From NCBI GenBank assembly GCA_020635855.1, contig JACJYZ010000002.1, positions 496,001 to 560,000 of the forward strand: a DNA stretch of 64,000 nucleotides, written 5' to 3'. The stretch is from Flavobacteriales bacterium (lineage in GTDB: Bacteria > Bacteroidota > Bacteroidia > JACJYZ01). The notes beneath the pieces were generated by a model. The model was not told the origin of the DNA, searched no databases, and saw only the letters and a program-made list of their open reading frames with translations. Below, piece after piece: positions 59,497 to 64,000 of the stretch (positions within the stretch are counted from its first letter, which is position 1; the number at the start of each line of letters is the position of its first letter). A program made the translations under genes and the position numbers.

Positions 59497-62477
59497 AGGG
59501 TGTTTCGCAGCATTTCGAACGGATCCATCCGGGTGATGTTGAATGTGAACCGTATGCGCTGCCCGAACGAGAGTTGGTTAAGATCTTCTGACTGGGCAAA
59601 CGGCAGGTATACCTCAAGGATATCGGGTACGATTCGAATGGCCAAACCGGCGTCATAAGCCCATTTCTTCATGTCACCGCCCGTTCCGATGTCGCCGTAC
59701 AGCCAGAGCGGAAGTTTGCCGGGCAATGATATCATGGCGTTGAAGGAATTGATCCAACTCAACGTGGGCAAACCGGTCAGGTTCTTGAAGCCGCCGTCGT
59801 TGACAGCAACCTGTTGTCCGAAGAAACCGGTGGATGTATTCCTGGCAAAGTACAGCTGGTCGTACATGTAGTCTGTGTTTCCGCTCATGCCGAACCCGAA
59901 CCGTGTGCTGTCAGGTATGCTGGCAAACAACATGGCACCGCCGAACGCACGCAATTCAATTCCTTTTCTCTTCTGATGGAAGGAGAGTTTGTACTTCAGT
60001 TCAACTTGTGCCTTTCCGAAGTCACCCATGGTTTCGGATGAGCCGTATTGGTAGGAGGCCTCCATGCCATAAGGATCGATCATGCGGTCGTTCTCCAGCT
60101 TGTAGGCAATCTCATTCACATAATACCGGTTGTCTTCGGCATATGCATAATAACCTTGAACATATGGATCCGGTTGCTGCCATTTGCTTTGGTTTTCGAT
60201 GGCATACACCGCGCGCAGTCTGATCTGTTGTTTCAGGTGATCGGTCGGATGCTGGCGCCGGATTTTCAAACGTACTTCCGGCATGATGCGGTAATAGTTC
60301 AGCGTCAGCGGACTGTTCGACAAGGCGAAGGAGGAGGCCCGCAGTCCGTAATCCACTGATTCTAACATGCTGCGCAATGGATATGTGTGATAGGTCATTC
60401 GTGCGCCACCTGCAAGTGAATTGCTTGCAAAACCGTACATCGGGGCAAGGAGCCATTCGAATTTCTTTTGGGGGATGAGGCTGTTGTTGAGGGCCAGACC
60501 CAGCATGAAACCGTTGTATCGGTTCCAGCCCAGCAGGTAGTTGTAGAATACCTGCGTGCGGTTGGGGTTCTCCGTGCTGCCCAGCCATTGGATGCGAAGC
60601 GGTTCGATGCCACGCAGGATGCCGTGCGTACGGAGGGTGTTGTTGGTTCGCCTGGTTTCAGGCATGCGGCCCGTGGCGTTAATCACCAGGCGATCATATG
60701 CGCCTGCAGGAAATTCCAGCTGTTTGCTACCCTTGAATCCATCGTACCACTTTGTGGCCACGATTGAATCGCCGGCATACGCATTTACATAAAAAGGACC
60801 GGGAACCTCACCGGCATTTCTCACCCGGATGTGGCTGCCGTCTTTGCTCACGTCGGCCAGTTTGTAGTCGAGCCATGCCGTACCGTCAATAACATCATCA
60901 AAAAACCAGGCCAGGTCTTTCCCTGATTTTTCTTCCCAGATGCGCCGGAAGTCTTCAGGTTGCGGATGTTTGAACTTCCATGCATTGAAATAGGCATGCA
61001 TGCAGCTGTCGACTACGTCCGGTCCCAGCCATGCCAGCAGGTAGTCGAAAGCAATGGCGGTTTTTGCATAGACCATGCCGCCGTAGTTCAATTCGGTATA
61101 GTAAATGGCCTTTCCTTCGCATGGCTGATCGCTGCGAGACCTGGCATTGATCAGGTAGGACAGGTCCTTTTCGGCCCTTGCCGGCAGGTAAGCCAGGTCA
61201 AACCTTTCGGCGATGCGCGTTGCTACATCTCCTTCCAGTAATTTTCGTCCCGGGTATTTGGTGGTCATGTACCGGAGCTCGTTGAACGAGTTGATGCCCT
61301 CATCCATCCAGGGGTGGATGCGTTCATTGGATCCCAGGATGCCGTAAAACCAGTTGTGTCCCACTTCATGTGCGATCACTTCATCCAGCCTGGTTGCGCT
61401 GTTGGTGCGACCGATGACGGTGATGTTGGGATATTCCATTCCTCCGCCCGCACTGATGGTGCCGTCTACGGCGGTTGCATGGTTGTATGGGTAGTCGCCG
61501 TTCCAGAGGGAATAGTAGTACACGGCATCGTTGACGTATTGGATCGCGTCTTTCCACAGCTTTGCTTTGTCGTTGGTGAACATCACCCATGTTTGCACCT
61601 TGCGGCCGGAGTGCGGCAATTTGACTTCGCCGTGGAGCACGTGGTAACGTTTATCTGCAAACCATGCGAAGTCGTGTACGTTGTGTTGGACGAAACGCAG
61701 GGTCTTGCGTTTGGTATCACTGGCAGGGAAGGCCATGGTTGTGTCAAAGTCGGTGATCTTTGCCGTTTCCATGGCGTTCTCGATGAGGCGCCGTTCTTCC
61801 TCGGGGTTTTTTTGAAGGTCGCCGGTGGCACCCACCACATAGTTGGCCGGCAGTTCAATGCTCACATCATAGCTTCCGAATTCAGAATAGAATTCCCCCT
61901 GGTGCAGGTATGGCATGGCATGCCACCCATCGCGGTCGTATACGGCAGGCTTCGGGTACCATTGGGTGATCTGGTATTGTTGTCCCATGTGCCCCAGGCG
62001 GGAGATCTTGCCCGACGGAACCTTCACCTTGAACGGTGTGGTGATGGTGACATTTGCTTCCGGTAGCAGTGGTTCGTTCAGCGTAAGTAGGGCGATATCT
62101 ATATGTTGGGGGTCATAAGACCATTTGATGTCTTTGCCGTTTGCCTGGAAGTGCAGGCTGTCGATCCATCCCTTTGATGATTCATCGGCATCGAACAATG
62201 ACCGGTTCCCTTGGTCCACCAACTGTTTGCCCAAGGCAGTTTCATTGTTTTTGTAGGCATTCGGCCAGATGTGAAAATAGAGTTCCCTGAGGGTGTCGGG
62301 GGAATGGTTGGTATACACCACCGTTTCGTTCGCGCTCAACATGTGGTTTACATCGTCGAGGCTTACGTGAATGGTGTAATCCACTGATTGTTGGAAGTAG
62401 GTCTTTTCCTGTGCAACAGACCGGCCTGCGGTGATCAGTGCGAAAAGGCTCAAAAAGAAAGATGCGGATTTTTTCAT
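59493..62477 (-). CDS. M1-family metallopeptidase
   Basis: About 994 residues from the ATG at 62477 (signal MKKSASFFLSLFALITAGRS). The zinc site HEVGHNWFYGILGSNERIHP (HExxH near residue 370) with the downstream Glu in WMDEGINSF is complete. GGGMEYPNITVIG matches the GAMEN-type exopeptidase motif. A C-terminal beta-rich domain of about 400 residues may be a membrane-anchored or barrel-like part. Exported aminopeptidase is the best call. Confidence 0.88.
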   Translation of the reverse strand: MKKSASFFLSLFALITAGRSVAQEKTYFQQSVDYTIHVSLDDVNHMLSANETVVYTNHSPDTLRELYFHIWPNAYKNNETALGKQLVDQGNRSLFDADESSKGWIDSLHFQANGKDIKWSYDPQHIDIALLTLNEPLLPEANVTITTPFKVKVPSGKISRLGHMGQQYQITQWYPKPAVYDRDGWHAMPYLHQGEFYSEFGSYDVSIELPANYVVGATGDLQKNPEEERRLIENAMETAKITDFDTTMAFPASDTKRKTLRFVQHNVHDFAWFADKRYHVLHGEVKLPHSGRKVQTWVMFTNDKAKLWKDAIQYVNDAVYYYSLWNGDYPYNHATAVDGTISAGGGMEYPNITVIGRTNSATRLDEVIAHEVGHNWFYGILGSNERIHPWMDEGINSFNELRYMTTKYPGRKLLEGDVATRIAERFDLAYLPARAEKDLSYLINARSRSDQPCEGKAIYYTELNYGGMVYAKTAIAFDYLLAWLGPDVVDSCMHAYFNAWKFKHPQPEDFRRIWEEKSGKDLAWFFDDVIDGTAWLDYKLADVSKDGSHIRVRNAGEVPGPFYVNAYAGDSIVATKWYDGFKGSKQLEFPAGAYDRLVINATGRMPETRRTNNTLRTHGILRGIEPLRIQWLGSTENPNRTQVFYNYLLGWNRYNGFMLGLALNNSLIPQKKFEWLLAPMYGFASNSLAGGARMTYHTYPLRSMLESVDYGLRASSFALSNSPLTLNYYRIMPEVRLKIRRQHPTDHLKQQIRLRAVYAIENQSKWQQPDPYVQGYYAYAEDNRYYVNEIAYKLENDRMIDPYGMEASYQYGSSETMGDFGKAQVELKYKLSFHQKRKGIELRAFGGAMLFASIPDSTRFGFGMSGNTDYMYDQLYFARNTSTGFFGQQVAVNDGGFKNLTGLPTLSWINSFNAMISLPGKLPLWLYGDIGTGGDMKKWAYDAGLAIRIVPDILEVYLPFAQSEDLNQLSFGQRIRFTFNITRMDPFEMLRNTL

Positions 62478-62515
62478 AGCGCGTATCGGACGCTCATTCA
62501 TCCTGTAAAGTTACA

Positions 62516-63706
62516 TCAACCCAGCACCTCTTTTAATTTCTGTTCCAGGGATTCACCTCTCAGATTTCTTGCGATGATCTTTCCGTCTTTGCCTATGAGA
62601 ACAGTGGAGGGAATGGACGTGATGCCGTACACCTGGAGGATGGGGGAAGACCAGAATGCCAGGTCACTCACGTGTATCCAGGTGAGGTTGTCGTCTTCGA
62701 TGGCTTTTACCCAGGCATCTTGGCTTCGATCAAGACTTACGGCGTAAATCTCAAAACCCCGTTTGTGGTATTCTTTGTATACGCGTACCACGTTGGGGTT
62801 CTCGGCACGACAGGGTCTGCACCAGGAGGCCCAGAAATCAATCAATACCACTTTGCCGCGCAGGCTAGACAGGGATATGGGTTTCCCGCTGGGGTCATTC
62901 AATGTGATCTCCGGAGCATCCAGTCCGGGTGCCAGTTTGGCTTCCATCTCATGGCGTGCTTTTGCTTCGGCGATTTCGGCTTTGATATTGTCGATCCGCA
63001 ACTTGAGGGTTTGCACGTGTTTGGAATTGGGGTATGTCTTGTCCAGGGAGGTTGCTACCTGTTCGAAATATTTCAGGTCGCCTTCCGATGATGCGTCGAA
63101 TACCATGTCTCGTCCGATGCGCTGGTAAAGGGCGATGATGGTGGAAAGCGATCCGTCGTGCGTTTGTATAAAGGAGATGGAGTGTTGGCGCAGGTCTTCC
63201 TTCATGCGTTGGTACTCGGCTTCGAGTCCGGCCTTGATGCTGGGGAAGTCGGGCGTGTTCTGTGCAGACTGGAAGATTTGAGACAAAGAATCCAGTGCGT
63301 GCATCTGTTGGGTGGCGAAATCCGTGAGTTCACTGATCTCGCCTGATCCGGTTGAGCCTTCCACTTTGTATGTGCGTTGCAGATCGTTGAGGTCACCCGT
63401 CAGTTCGATGTTCTCCATGCTGTCGGTCAGCAGGGTAAGCACGCGCCCGGACGTATGTGCATCCTTGCCGAAACGCAACAGGTAGAATCCCATTTCGCTG
63501 ACGCGGGTATTCAACTCAAAGTGACCATTGGCATCCATGGCTGTGGAGTCCAGAAGGATGGTTGTGTTCGGGAGCAATTCTTCCAGATAAACCCACCCTC
63601 CCGGTGAATTGGTCATGTCACCTTCAATGCTGGGTGCCTTCTTTCCGCAGGATGCCACCAGGAAAGTTGTCACACAGGCAATCGCAATCTTGCTAAATCG
63701 TTTCAT
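62516..63706 (-). CDS. TlpA-like thioredoxin lipoprotein with DUF4369
   Basis: 396 residues. A lipoprotein signal (MKRFSKIAIACVTTFLVASC) is followed by a DUF4369-like beta-sandwich (SIEGDMTNSPGGWVYLEEL), a helical linker and an AhpC/TlpA thioredoxin domain with FWASWCRPCRAENPNVV (CxxC near residue 296). It works in the periplasm, probably as a disulfide reductase. Such proteins are frequent in Bacteroidota. Confidence 0.9.
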   Translation of the reverse strand: MKRFSKIAIACVTTFLVASCGKKAPSIEGDMTNSPGGWVYLEELLPNTTILLDSTAMDANGHFELNTRVSEMGFYLLRFGKDAHTSGRVLTLLTDSMENIELTGDLNDLQRTYKVEGSTGSGEISELTDFATQQMHALDSLSQIFQSAQNTPDFPSIKAGLEAEYQRMKEDLRQHSISFIQTHDGSLSTIIALYQRIGRDMVFDASSEGDLKYFEQVATSLDKTYPNSKHVQTLKLRIDNIKAEIAEAKARHEMEAKLAPGLDAPEITLNDPSGKPISLSSLRGKVVLIDFWASWCRPCRAENPNVVRVYKEYHKRGFEIYAVSLDRSQDAWVKAIEDDNLTWIHVSDLAFWSSPILQVYGITSIPSTVLIGKDGKIIARNLRGESLEQKLKEVLG

Positions 63707-63809
63707 GGCAGGGGATTAGGTTTACGTTGGTTGCCGACAAAGATAAGGTCTTTGCCATAAAACCGAAACCTCCCCTCAGAAGATTGGATTTGCTGGTTTT
63801 TTCAGGGGT

Positions 63810-64000
63810 TTACGGATTGATTTTGGAAATCCGTGTATGAAAACGGACATCGCCGGAAATGAGTGACAGCATATAAATGGATTCCGGTAGTCCTTCCAGC
63901 GAAAGGTTCTCATCCGCGGTAGTTCCCGACAAGACGCGCCGACCGTCCATGCTGTACACTTCGTACCGAACAACCTGTCCTGTCATTTCCTCGGGGAAGC
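63810..64000 (-). CDS. C-terminus of a T9SS-secreted protein (partial)
   Basis: The last 62 residues of a gene that continues past the window end. It encodes EEMTGQVVRYEVYSMDGRRV, then LSLEGLPESIYMLSLISGDV and the stop at 63,810. The strand pattern YEVYSMDGRRV...LPESIYMLSL is a type A sorting domain. The rest of the protein is outside the window. Confidence 0.78.
   Translation of the reverse strand, partial: FPEEMTGQVVRYEVYSMDGRRVLSGTTADENLSLEGLPESIYMLSLISGDVRFHTRISKINP

Noticed and set aside
1..64000. tRNA or rRNA genes
   Set aside because: No cloverleaf-type sequence with a CCA-adjacent acceptor stem or rRNA-like stretch was recognised by eye. A covariance-model search would be decisive.

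Overview
The window comes from a Bacteroidota chromosome (Bacteroidia, perhaps a Flavobacteriales-like lineage). Four genes or gene remnants end in type IX secretion (T9SS) C-terminal sorting domains, and a fifth small gene carries one. Promoters show the TTG/TAnnTTTG type, Shine-Dalgarno sites are mostly absent, and housekeeping genes typical of the group are present (lipA, gap, lpxH, rmuC, ung, rlmB, GWxTD and TlpA-like lipoproteins). No tRNA or rRNA gene was recognised.

Region 1 (1 to about 15,650) is visibly AT-rich and is the distal part of an integron gene-cassette array. Nine complete attC sites and the end of a tenth separate cassettes that carry: a MarR regulator with two oxidoreductases; a glyoxalase-like protein; a SAM methyltransferase; a TrmH-type RNA methyltransferase fused to a MarR-like domain; an ORF-less cassette; a HARE-HTH (HrgA-like) protein; a DUF5655 protein plus a membrane protein; a zinc-finger membrane protein plus a putative nuclease; a secreted protein; and a PEGA lipoprotein. 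At the junctions that can be tested, the 5' end of each cassette is the exact reverse complement of its own R'' core. The integrase and attI should lie left of the window. Two identical 1209-bp IS3-family copies in inverted orientation (2355-3563 and 6056-7264) flank a block whose genes are all on the minus strand. Their 4-bp target duplications are exchanged (aact/tgtc and agtt/gaca), so the block was inverted by recombination between the copies, splitting the TrmH-MarR gene. A third IS3-type element (about 14,210-15,648) truncates the last cassette and abuts a 5'-truncated DUF4419 gene, marking the array/chromosome boundary.

Region 2 (15,650-30,000) has higher GC. It holds a PD40 lipoprotein, a small chimeric sorting-domain gene, DgkA, two FtsX-type permeases, an SDR, a B12-binding radical SAM enzyme, DinB and PhnB-like proteins and an S41 peptidase. 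Intergenic regions are full of repeats, including a roughly 186-bp multi-hairpin element in two inverted copies.

Region 3 (30,000-46,400) holds arsS with its AhpD-like partner, a PIG-V-like mannosyltransferase, a likely glycolipid operon (metallophosphatase, glycosyltransferase, lipid kinase), a GT39-like enzyme, a cold-shock protein, a T9SS-exported CocE-type hydrolase, gamma-glutamyltransferase, DUF4202, cupin and RlmB.

Region 4 (46,400-64,000) holds GWxTD, RmuC, an L,D-transpeptidase, an outer-membrane beta-barrel protein, Ung, OsmC, LipA, a large T9SS beta-propeller protein, GAPDH, LpxH, an M1 peptidase, a TlpA-like lipoprotein and the C-terminus of another T9SS protein.
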